Source: Solitalea longa (GTDB lineage: Bacteria; Bacteroidota; Bacteroidia; Sphingobacteriales; Sphingobacteriaceae). From it: a stretch of DNA of 64,000 bases. A model generated the notes under the pieces. The model was given only the letters and a program-made list of their open reading frames with translations. It was not told the DNA's origin and searched no databases. A program made the translations under genes and the position numbers. Location: positions 62,001-126,000 of the forward strand of contig NZ_PQVF01000010.1 in the NCBI RefSeq assembly GCF_002920915.1, read 5' to 3'. Numbering within the stretch: position 1 is the stretch's first letter; every line of letters starts with the position of its first letter. Below, in pieces: positions 54,562-62,772 of this stretch.

Positions 54562-54984
54562 CTGGTGAAGATAAAAATACTTAAATAAAATTTCTTCAAG
54601 ACTTCAATTTGACCAAAACTGAACCAAAAAAGCATTAAAATGGTCTATTGAAATTGTGAAATTGTTAAAAAGTGAACCTGCGGAAATGTACTGCAAAAGG
54701 CGGAAAAAATAGGTTATTCTGTGGTTATATATTGTAAATCGGAATATTATTTTGTTTAAAAATATTAGGCTTATTTTAAATTGCAGCTGAATGTCTAAAT
54801 CGATTTGCTAAATTGTTACTTATAGTAATGTATTTGTAATAATAAGTTAATGATATCTTCTTGAAATTAAAAAAAAGTCAATGGAATAATCATATGCATA
54901 CATTGTAATCAAAAAAATACCAATTGTTTGCTTCTCTTTATAAAACTGTTACTTTGGTGCAACAAAATCATAAAATGAAAGTAT
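54562..54984. other. 423-base AT-rich leader region of the SusC operon
   Basis: There is no open frame of note. The stretch is very AT-rich, with no obvious repeat. Only the promoter at 54927-54956 stands out. No anti-sigma, sigma or hybrid two-component gene lies next to it, so control of the operon is not visible here. Confidence 0.7.
54927..54956 (+). promoter_or_regulatory. Promoter for the SusC-SusD operon
   Basis: TTTG (54927-54930) is 18 nt before TTACTTTG (54949-54956), one base from TAnnTTTG. The susC start is 28 nt downstream. Confidence 0.6.
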
Positions 54985-57900
54985 ATGAAAGAGAAGTTTA
55001 CAAAATTTTTAGTACTCCTTTTTTCGCTGGCAACGCTCACCACGTATGCGCAGCAGAAAAAGATTACGGGTACAGTAACATCGAAAGCAGATGGAACGCC
55101 ACTTCCAGCAGTAACAGTGACCGTTAAGGGATCATCTTTAGGAACGCAAACGGATGGAGACGGAAAGTTTTCTATTTCAGTGCCTGAAAATGCAACTTTA
55201 TCGTTTTCTTACATTGGATTTAAAGCAAAAGAAGTGAGCGTTGGTGCATCACAAACTATCAACGTTAGTTTAGACGCTGACGAAAGGTTACTGAATGAGG
55301 TAGTTGTTACGGCTTTGGGTATTCAACGTGATGCAAAAGCTTTGGGATATTCTGCCCCTCAACTTAAAGGTGAAGAACTTACCAAGTCCAGAGAGGCTAA
55401 CGTAATTAACTCACTAGCAGGTAAGGTTGCAGGTGTAAGAGTCAGTTCTCAATCAGGTACCCTAGGTGGTTCTTCTAAAATTATTATCCGTGGTGAATCA
55501 GGTTTAGGTGGAAGTAGTCAACCGTTATTTGTAATTGATGGGATGCCTATTGATAATGGGGCTCAACAAATTTCCACAGTGGCTGGTGCGGTTCCTCAAG
55601 GAAGTGCTGGAGCTGACTTCGGGAACAGGGTAGGTGATATTAACCCTGAAGATATAGAAACCATGACTGTGTTGAAAGGTGCAGCTGCAACAGCGCTATA
55701 TGGCGCTCGTGCTAAGAGTGGTGCTATTGTTATCTCTACCAAAAAGGGAGTAAAAGGAAATGCAAGCGTTACTTTTAATTCCTCTGTTCGTATGGATGAT
55801 ATTCTTAAAATGCCTGAGTTCCAAAATGAGTATGCTCAAGGTGTACAAGGAACTTATAATATCGCAAGTACAAATGGCTGGGGACCTAAAATTTCTGATG
55901 TTCAGGATAAAACCTTTCCTAACTTTTTAGCACAAGACGTACATTTAAAAGCGTATGATAATAACATCAAAGATTTCTTCCAAACCGGTAAAACCTATAT
56001 CAATTCACTCGCATTTTCTGGTGGAAATGAGACAGGGGATTATCGATTTAGTTATGCAAATATTAGTCAGACAGGTATTATTCCCAATCAAAAATATAGT
56101 AAAAACAATATTACCTTAAATGCTGGTAAAACCATTGGGAAAGACTTTAATATTCGTACCATACTTAATTATGCAAACTCTGGAGGGGATGGTCGTCCGG
56201 TTCAAAGTTCAAATAACCCGAACGTAATTATGCCATTGATTTATGGTGTTCCTCGGACAGTTGATATGGAGTTATTGCGTAATAATTCAATCAACCCTGA
56301 AACAGGGCAGCAAATTACTTTAACACCGGCAAGAAATGGTAACAATCCATTCTGGGTTATTGACAACAATAATTTTTCAAATGATTTAAATCGTTTTTAT
56401 GGTAATGCCATTTTGAGTTACAAGATTTTAAACTGGCTTACCGTAGCTAACAACTTAGGTTTAGATTATTATAATGAATTTCGTCAAGGAAACACCAGAA
56501 ACGGAACAATTGGTGCTTTAACCGGGAATTTCTTCACCGCGAACATTTTTAACAGATCATTTAATAATGACTTTATTGCTACTGCAGATACTAAGATAAC
56601 CAATGATCTAAGTTTAAAGGTAATTGGTGGTGCTAACGTATTTGAAAATTATTACCAACGTAATCAGTCAGATGCACAAACATTGACAGTAGATCAATTG
56701 TATAATTTTTCTAATGCTGCCACTGTTACCACTACTAATACTTCAAACAAATGGAGAATGGTAGGTTTGTATGGTGATATTGGTTTGTCATACAAAGATT
56801 ACTTGTTTTTAAACGTTACAGGTAGAAATGACTGGAGTTCTACTTTGCCAGCAGAGAATAGATCCTATTTTTACCCTTCGGTAAGTAGCAGTTTTGTCTT
56901 TACTGAATTAATGCCGTCTAATAAATGGCTGAATTATGGTAAGCTAAGAGCAAGCTGGGCAAATGTAGGTAGTGGAACGGATCCATATCAATTGGCATTT
57001 GTTTATGGCCCTCAATCAACTGCATTTGCGCAGTATGGATATGGTTCACAATTCCCTTTCAATGGCTTATTAGCCTTCTCTATTCCTAGTGTAATTCCAA
57101 ACTTTAACTTAAAACCTCAAAATCAAATAACAACGGAGATTGGTGCTGATTTAAGATTTTTGAATAATCGGGTTAAATTAGATGTTACCTACTACAATTC
57201 AAAAACCGACGATCAGATCATTGCTTTAACCCTTCCACAATCCACCGGATTTACTTCCAAAAAGATGAATGCAGGGTCAGTTACTAATAAAGGATTTGAG
57301 GTGGCTTTAGGTTTAGTTCCGGTTAAAACCAATAGGTTTGATTGGAATTTTGATCTAAACTTTTCTCAGAACAAACAAACTACCCAATTGCCATCTGAAG
57401 TAACTGCATACACTTTGCAAAGTGGCTGGAGTGGTTTAATTGTTAAAACTCGTTCTAATGAGTCGTTTGGTATCTTCGGTTCTGCATGGGAAAGAGATCC
57501 AAATGGAAACATTGTAATAGACCCAGCAACAGGTTTACGCAAAACTAAACTTGATCAACGTTTAGGAAGTATTAATCCTGACTGGATGTTAGGTATCAAT
57601 AACTCAATCAACTTCAAATCATTTAATCTGTCTTTCCTTATTGATGTCAGACAAGGTGGAGTTGTTTACTCAAACACTGCATCTTCATTAAGAACTTCAG
57701 GTTTAGCCAAAGAAACGCTTGCTAATAGAGGAAACATCTTTATTGATAAAGGAGTGGTTTTACAAGGCACTGAATATGTTCCTAATACAGTACCTGTTCA
57801 AAGTATGCAAGATTTTTGGGGTCAGTTCTCTACTACTAATACTGAAGCGAATATCTTCGACGCCTCTTATGTTAAGTTGAGAGAAGTGAAATTCTCTTAT

Positions 57901-58116
57901 AAAATTCCTTCAAGTATTCTTGGAAAGTCTGCGAAATTTATGAAAGAGCTGGAAATTGGTGTGGAAGGCCGTAATCTTTGGATTATTAGTGATCATGTTC
58001 CTCATGTTGATCCTGAAGTTAACTTTTTTGGGCCAGGAAGCGCAGCAGATGGTATAGAATTTAACTCAGCGCCATCAACAAGATCATTTGGCTTTAATCT
58101 GCGTGTTAAAATTTAA
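54985..58116 (+). CDS. SusC/RagA family TonB-linked outer membrane protein
   Basis: A 1043-residue TonB-dependent transporter. It has a signal peptide (FLVLLFSLATLTTYAQ), a CarboxypepD-like domain (ITGTVTSKADGTPLPAVTV, then SFSYIGFKAKEV), the LNEVVVTALG hinge and the plug (NVINSLAGKVAGVRV, QPLFVIDGMPIDNG, TMTVLKGAAATALYG). The barrel ends SFGFNLRVKI. It forms a pedal-bin complex with the next gene and imports oligomeric nutrients across the outer membrane with TonB energy. No glycoside hydrolase is nearby, so the substrate is unclear. Confidence 0.95.
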   Translation: MKEKFTKFLVLLFSLATLTTYAQQKKITGTVTSKADGTPLPAVTVTVKGSSLGTQTDGDGKFSISVPENATLSFSYIGFKAKEVSVGASQTINVSLDADERLLNEVVVTALGIQRDAKALGYSAPQLKGEELTKSREANVINSLAGKVAGVRVSSQSGTLGGSSKIIIRGESGLGGSSQPLFVIDGMPIDNGAQQISTVAGAVPQGSAGADFGNRVGDINPEDIETMTVLKGAAATALYGARAKSGAIVISTKKGVKGNASVTFNSSVRMDDILKMPEFQNEYAQGVQGTYNIASTNGWGPKISDVQDKTFPNFLAQDVHLKAYDNNIKDFFQTGKTYINSLAFSGGNETGDYRFSYANISQTGIIPNQKYSKNNITLNAGKTIGKDFNIRTILNYANSGGDGRPVQSSNNPNVIMPLIYGVPRTVDMELLRNNSINPETGQQITLTPARNGNNPFWVIDNNNFSNDLNRFYGNAILSYKILNWLTVANNLGLDYYNEFRQGNTRNGTIGALTGNFFTANIFNRSFNNDFIATADTKITNDLSLKVIGGANVFENYYQRNQSDAQTLTVDQLYNFSNAATVTTTNTSNKWRMVGLYGDIGLSYKDYLFLNVTGRNDWSSTLPAENRSYFYPSVSSSFVFTELMPSNKWLNYGKLRASWANVGSGTDPYQLAFVYGPQSTAFAQYGYGSQFPFNGLLAFSIPSVIPNFNLKPQNQITTEIGADLRFLNNRVKLDVTYYNSKTDDQIIALTLPQSTGFTSKKMNAGSVTNKGFEVALGLVPVKTNRFDWNFDLNFSQNKQTTQLPSEVTAYTLQSGWSGLIVKTRSNESFGIFGSAWERDPNGNIVIDPATGLRKTKLDQRLGSINPDWMLGINNSINFKSFNLSFLIDVRQGGVVYSNTASSLRTSGLAKETLANRGNIFIDKGVVLQGTEYVPNTVPVQSMQDFWGQFSTTNTEANIFDASYVKLREVKFSYKIPSSILGKSAKFMKELEIGVEGRNLWIISDHVPHVDPEVNFFGPGSAADGIEFNSAPSTRSFGFNLRVKI

Positions 58117-58126
58117 TTGTAAAGTA

Positions 58127-59584
58127 ATGAAAAAAAGACTTATATATGCTTTTTGTGGTGTTTTAACATGTGCTATAACACTTCAATCCTGTGAGAAATT
58201 TCTGGATATAAATAAAAATCCTAATGCGGCTGAAAATGTAGATCCTAAACTCTTATTTTCTTATGCAAGTACTTCATATATTAATTTAAGATCGAGTGGA
58301 GACTTGTATATTCCTATGGCTTTAGGTGGTCAGTCAATTACAACAGGTGGAAACAATCCTACCGGTTGGGGTATTCCAAGTGAGGAGCAATACCAGTTTT
58401 CTACCTTTAGTTATGGTAACACCTGGAGAGCTTATTATACTTCTGTTGGAGCAAATTTAAAGCAAGCTATTTCATTGGCAGAAAGCGCTACTCCTAAAAA
58501 CAATAATGCAGCGGCTCAATGTAAGGTTTTGCTAGCCTTGGTTGTTTATGAAGCTACAACAGTTTATGGTGATGTGCCTTTTACGGAAGCCTGGAATACG
58601 GGTATATCTTATCCTAAATTTGATGCTCAGCAAACGGTTTTAAACGGATCAATTGCATTAATTGATGAGGCTCTTGCTCAATTTGACGACGCCAGCGCAT
58701 TGAAGATTTCAGACTATGACATGTTCTTTAAAGGCGATCTTGCCAAATGGAAACGTTTAGCAAAATCTGTGAAATTGAGAACCTTAATGACTATGGTTGA
58801 CAAAGATCCTACAAAAGCGACGCAAATTGGTCAGATGGTAACTGAAGGAGGATTGGTTTCTTCTGCTGCAGATAACTTTAAAGTGGGATATCAGGCAGTA
58901 ACAGGTAAAAAGAACCCTAAGTTTGCTATCAATGAACAATATAATGGCGGCAGAAACTTTTTCTTTGGATCTAAGTATGTGGTTGATTTTATGAGAAATC
59001 TAAGTGACCCTCGTCTTCCTAAATTCTTTACAAAACCTGTTGAAGCAACTGATTATTTCGGCATCGAACCCGGAGCTGATGGTGACGATAAACATGATGT
59101 TCGTATTTCAAATACCCTTCAAGCTGCTGATGCCCCTGAGGTAATTTTTACTTATCAGGAAGAATTATTTTATGAAGCGGAGATATATACCAGGGGTCTT
59201 GGTGTTGGTGCAGATTTAACAAAAGCTTCCACTTTATACAAAAAGGCTGTTGAAGAATCATGTAAGTTCAATGGGGTTGATGGAACAACAGCTTCAACTT
59301 TTGCTAATGGATTGCCTAATTTATCAACGGTTCCTGCACCAATGGCATTAATTAATATGCACCATTGGGTAGATAAAATGGATAGAGGCTTAGATGCCTT
59401 TACACAATGGAGAAGATCAGGTCCAGAAGGTCAGGAAATTCCAAACTTAAGCCTTCCTATTGGGGCACCTGCTGGTAAATTGTTTAGAAGGTATGAGTAT
59501 CCTACTACAAACGAAATATCAAGCAATCCAAATGCTCCTAAAGAGCTAGTTAAGTATAATGAAAAAATGTGGTTTGATTTATAA
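58127..59584 (+). CDS. SusD/RagB-like outer membrane lipoprotein
   Basis: A 485-residue lipoprotein (lipobox LQSC). The early sequence EKFLDINKNPNAAENVDPKL is typical of the SusD-like_2 group. It is largely helical, with TPR-like helices; the region LVVYEATTVYGDVPFTEAW and the C-terminal LNKxEYPTNE-like segment fit the family. It binds the substrate above SusC. ATG 58127 is 10 nt after the SusC stop. The longer frame beginning at 58088 overlaps susC and is not used. Confidence 0.93.
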   Translation: MKKRLIYAFCGVLTCAITLQSCEKFLDINKNPNAAENVDPKLLFSYASTSYINLRSSGDLYIPMALGGQSITTGGNNPTGWGIPSEEQYQFSTFSYGNTWRAYYTSVGANLKQAISLAESATPKNNNAAAQCKVLLALVVYEATTVYGDVPFTEAWNTGISYPKFDAQQTVLNGSIALIDEALAQFDDASALKISDYDMFFKGDLAKWKRLAKSVKLRTLMTMVDKDPTKATQIGQMVTEGGLVSSAADNFKVGYQAVTGKKNPKFAINEQYNGGRNFFFGSKYVVDFMRNLSDPRLPKFFTKPVEATDYFGIEPGADGDDKHDVRISNTLQAADAPEVIFTYQEELFYEAEIYTRGLGVGADLTKASTLYKKAVEESCKFNGVDGTTASTFANGLPNLSTVPAPMALINMHHWVDKMDRGLDAFTQWRRSGPEGQEIPNLSLPIGAPAGKLFRRYEYPTTNEISSNPNAPKELVKYNEKMWFDL

Positions 59585-59594
59585 GACAACAGGA

Positions 59595-60032
59595 ATGAAA
59601 AAATTATTAATACTATTGACGGCTTTGTCAGCACTATCCTTACAAGCTTGTGAGAAAGATTCTCCGGGTGATAATTATGACTTTAGTACCAGTATCCCTC
59701 CTTATATAACTATTCAAAGTTTAAAAGATCAGGTTGTAAAACAAGGGGCTTCAGCTACAGTCAACTTACAAATGAGAACGAGCTTACAGCAAGAGGTTAC
59801 AGCAACCTATAAATTAACAGGAGCAATAAATCTTGATAACCAAACGACTGTTGTAGAACGAGATAAAACTACTGGTTTAATTACGGTGGCTATTCCGGCT
59901 AATATGGCAGTAGGCTCTGAGGTTGTAGTAACTTTAGTGAAAGCTATTACCAAAGATGGAATGTCGATGACAATTGGACAAGATAATAATCCGGATAAAC
60001 AGAAAGTAACAATAAAGGTTGCTCCTATGTAA
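59595..60032 (+). CDS. Small lipoprotein in the SusCD operon
   Basis: A 145-residue lipoprotein (lipobox LQAC; MKKLLILLTALSALSLQAC). The mature part is mostly beta strand and has a Bacterial-Ig/BACON-like character (IQSLKDQVVKQGASATVNL). It may be an auxiliary surface protein for nutrient binding. It starts 10 nt after the SusD stop and ends in a terminator. The function is not known. Confidence 0.82.
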   Translation: MKKLLILLTALSALSLQACEKDSPGDNYDFSTSIPPYITIQSLKDQVVKQGASATVNLQMRTSLQQEVTATYKLTGAINLDNQTTVVERDKTTGLITVAIPANMAVGSEVVVTLVKAITKDGMSMTIGQDNNPDKQKVTIKVAPM

Positions 60033-60061
60033 CTAATTATTGATAAAAAGGTAACTTGTGG

Positions 60062-60090
60062 AGGCTGTCACTAAAGTGGCAGCCTTTTTT
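60062..60090 (+). terminator. Rho-independent terminator of the SusCD operon
   Basis: AGGCTGTCAC (60062-60071) pairs with GTGGCAGCCT (60076-60085; one G-T wobble), followed by six T. Confidence 0.9.
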
Positions 60091-60111
60091 ATTTGCCTCT
60101 TTTTTCAACTC

Positions 60112-60142
60112 TTCGAATAACACCTTATTTATCCTACCTTTG
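60112..60142 (+). promoter_or_regulatory. Promoter for the deoxyhypusine synthase-like gene
   Basis: TACCTTTG (60135-60142) is a perfect -7 match, with TTCG (60112-60115; one mismatch) 19 nt before it. The ATG is 19 nt downstream. Confidence 0.65.
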
Positions 60143-60161
60143 CCCCCAAAAATTTTACAGC

Positions 60162-61142
60162 ATGGAAAAGAAACGTAATACTATTTCATCATTTATGGAA
60201 AAGTACTACCTGCATTTCAACGCTGCGGCGATGGTTGATGCGGCAAAGGCTTATGAAAAACACCTGGAAGAAGGTGGTAAAATGATGATCACCTTGGCTG
60301 GTGCGATGAGTACAGCTGAAATGGGTAAGATTTTGGCCGAAATGATTCGTCAGGGTAAAGTGGATATCATTTCTTGTACAGGTGCAAATCTTGAAGAGGA
60401 TATTATGAACCTTGTAGCACATAATAGCTACAAACGCGTTCCTAACTACCGTGATCTTAGTCCTCAGGAAGAATGGGATTTGTTGGAAAACGGCTTTAAC
60501 CGTGTAACCGATACTTGTATTCCGGAAGAAGAAGCCTTCCGTCGTTTACAAAAACATATTCATTATCAGTGGAAAACTGCTCAGGATAATGGCGAGCGTT
60601 ATCTTCCACATGAGTTCATGTATAAAATGTTATTGTCGGGTGATTTGGAACAATACTATGAAATTGATCCGAAAGACAGCTGGATGGTGGCGGCGGCTGA
60701 AGCTAATTTGCCAATCATTTGTCCGGGATGGGAAGACTCTACTATGGGTAATATTTTCGCCTCCTATTGTATTAAAGGTGAACTGAACCCTTCTACTATG
60801 AAATCAGGTATTGAGTACATGACTTATTTATCTGATTGGTACATCAAAAACTCAGGAGGCAAAGGTGTTGGCTTCTTCCAAATCGGAGGCGGTATTGCCG
60901 GCGATTTCCCAATTTGTGTAGTTCCAATGTTATATCAGGATATGGAAATGGAAACCATTCCTTTCTGGAGTTATTTCTGTCAAATTTCTGATTCTACCAC
61001 CAGTTACGGTTCTTATTCAGGCGCTGTTCCGAATGAAAAAATTACGTGGGGTAAACTAGACATTCACACACCGAAGTTTATCATTGAGTCGGATGCCACA
61101 ATTGTAGCGCCGCTCATTTTTGCGTGGCTTTTAGACATGTAA
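60162..61142 (+). CDS. Deoxyhypusine synthase family protein
   Basis: A 326-residue NAD-dependent enzyme. The start FMEKYYLHFNAAAMVDAAKA, the NAD region KMMITLAGAMSTAEMGKILA, and GGGIAGDFPICVVPM are family marks. The catalytic lysine is in EKITWGKLDIHTPKF, matching WGK of eukaryotic deoxyhypusine synthase, and STTSYGSYSGA precedes it. Bacteria lack eIF5A, so the substrate is more likely a free polyamine, as in bacterial homospermidine-forming relatives. The reaction is unconfirmed. ATG 60162 is chosen; the longer frame at 60093 overlaps the promoter. Confidence 0.9.
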   Translation: MEKKRNTISSFMEKYYLHFNAAAMVDAAKAYEKHLEEGGKMMITLAGAMSTAEMGKILAEMIRQGKVDIISCTGANLEEDIMNLVAHNSYKRVPNYRDLSPQEEWDLLENGFNRVTDTCIPEEEAFRRLQKHIHYQWKTAQDNGERYLPHEFMYKMLLSGDLEQYYEIDPKDSWMVAAAEANLPIICPGWEDSTMGNIFASYCIKGELNPSTMKSGIEYMTYLSDWYIKNSGGKGVGFFQIGGGIAGDFPICVVPMLYQDMEMETIPFWSYFCQISDSTTSYGSYSGAVPNEKITWGKLDIHTPKFIIESDATIVAPLIFAWLLDM

Positions 61143-61161
61143 TCCTCTTTTAACAAATTAT

Positions 61162-61190
61162 AAATAGCTGCCTAGTGCAGCTATTTTGTT
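61162..61190 (+). terminator. Rho-independent terminator of the deoxyhypusine synthase-like gene
   Basis: AAATAGCTGC (61162-61171) pairs with GCAGCTATTT (61177-61186) over a 5-nt loop. Confidence 0.85.
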
Positions 61191-61253
61191 GATTAGTAGT
61201 TAGTTAATATTTTTAGCTAATTACTTATTTAGAACAGTTATAAATTGTTAAAA

Positions 61254-61297
61254 TGTGTCATATCATTGTCATAGACACAGTTTTATATCTATTTTTG
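61254..61297 (+). promoter_or_regulatory. Promoter of the act operon with overlapping inverted repeat
   Basis: TATTTTTG (61290-61297) is a perfect -7 match; ATTG (61265-61268) lies 21 nt before it. TGTGTC (61254-61259) and GACACA (61274-61279) form an inverted repeat around the -33 element and may be an operator. The operator role is inference. Confidence 0.5.
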
Positions 61298-61388
61298 TGC
61301 GCTAAATGTTAAAGGGTGTAACCTGTTTAGGGCATGTGCTAACATTTTGAATATAAGTTCGTAATATTTTAGTAGAATTACATAGAGC

Positions 61389-62747
61389 ATGAGTAAGAAC
61401 TCGAACGTTTTTTTGAAAACTTGTCTTAAGAAAGGTGTATTAATTCTCACGATCGCCTTTTTGAGCGTTGCGCAAGCCTTTGCGGCCGACCCTAAAGAAG
61501 GGGAGACGCTCTTTAAAGCCAACTGTACAGCATGTCACGCCGTAGGTAAACGCGTTACCGGTCCTGATTTGAAAAATGTAGATCAGCGTCATGATGAGGC
61601 TTGGTTAGTGAAATGGGTACATGATTCACAAGCAATGGTTAAAGGAGGTGATGCTGCCGCCGTTAAAGTTTTTGGTGAATTTAGTCAGCAAGTAATGCCG
61701 TCTTTCGCCAACCTAAGTGAAGATAATGTAAAATCGATCCTTGCCTATATTAAGCAAGAAGGCGAAGCATTAGATAAAAAAGCAGCTGCTGCACCAGCTG
61801 GTGGTGCCACCGCTGCAGATAGTGGAACAAGCTCTTATACTATTTTTGGCTTGTTAGGCTTAGTAGTGGTATTGTTCCTGGTAATTGTGGTATTGAACCG
61901 CGTTATCAAAACATTAGAACAATTAGTTCTTACTAGAAAAGCAGAAGGAAGCATTTCTGAAACAGAAGAAGAAGAGGAAGCTGTTCCTTCTAAATTTGTT
62001 CAAACAATTAAGATCCTTGCTTCAAATAAAAAGGTAATTGCCTTATCAATTGTAGCAGTTTTAGTTGTAGGCTCTGCTTGGTCGTGGAAAGAAATGTGGG
62101 AGGTAGGAGTAACTCAGAATTACCAACCTGCTCAACCAATTAAATTCTCACACAAAGTTCACGCTGGGGTAAACCAAATCAATTGTCAATACTGTCACTC
62201 TGGTGCATGGAAAAGTAAAAACGCAAGCATTCCTTCAGCGAATGTTTGTATGAACTGCCACAACCAGATCAACGAGTATAAAGGTGAAGCATTAGTTGAC
62301 GCCGATGGCGAGAAAATTGATGGTACCGCCGAAATCCAAAAAATCTACCAAGCTTTAGACTACGATCCGGCTACTCAAAAATATGGAACTAGCCAACGTC
62401 CAATTGAGTGGGTTCGTATCCACAACCTTCCAGACTTTGCTTATTTCAATCACTCACAACACGTAAAAGTTGCAGAAGAGTCGATTCGTGCTGCTAAAGG
62501 TCTGAAAGCTGAAGATCCAGTTTGTTATGCTTGCCACGGTGAGGTAGCTAAAATGGATGAAGTATATCAGGCGTCACAGTTAACCATGCAATGGTGTGTT
62601 GATTGTCACCGTAGTACCGAAATGAAACATGCTCCTAAAAACCACTACTATGATGGTATGGTTGAACTTCATGAGAAAATCAAGAAGGGCGAAAAGGTTA
62701 CCGTTGCTCAAATGGGTGGCCTTGAGTGTGCAAAATGTCATTATTAA
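61389..62747 (+). CDS. actA: Alternative complex III cytochrome, ActA with fused monoheme domain
   Basis: A 452-residue protein with six CxxCH heme motifs. A hydrophobic N-terminal signal is followed by a class I monoheme domain (CTACH at 46-50) and a membrane helix (YTIFGLLGLVVVLFLVIVVL). A second helix (residues about 220-240) is followed by five hemes: CQYCH, CMNCH, CYACH, CVDCH and CAKCH. The pentaheme part is ActA of the quinol-oxidising alternative complex III; the N-terminal part resembles ActE, a separate subunit in other bacteria. It passes electrons from quinol to cytochrome oxidase. It starts the act operon. Confidence 0.93.
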   Translation: MSKNSNVFLKTCLKKGVLILTIAFLSVAQAFAADPKEGETLFKANCTACHAVGKRVTGPDLKNVDQRHDEAWLVKWVHDSQAMVKGGDAAAVKVFGEFSQQVMPSFANLSEDNVKSILAYIKQEGEALDKKAAAAPAGGATAADSGTSSYTIFGLLGLVVVLFLVIVVLNRVIKTLEQLVLTRKAEGSISETEEEEEAVPSKFVQTIKILASNKKVIALSIVAVLVVGSAWSWKEMWEVGVTQNYQPAQPIKFSHKVHAGVNQINCQYCHSGAWKSKNASIPSANVCMNCHNQINEYKGEALVDADGEKIDGTAEIQKIYQALDYDPATQKYGTSQRPIEWVRIHNLPDFAYFNHSQHVKVAEESIRAAKGLKAEDPVCYACHGEVAKMDEVYQASQLTMQWCVDCHRSTEMKHAPKNHYYDGMVELHEKIKKGEKVTVAQMGGLECAKCHY

Positions 62748-62772
62748 TTTTTAAAAGACTCTTACGATTATA

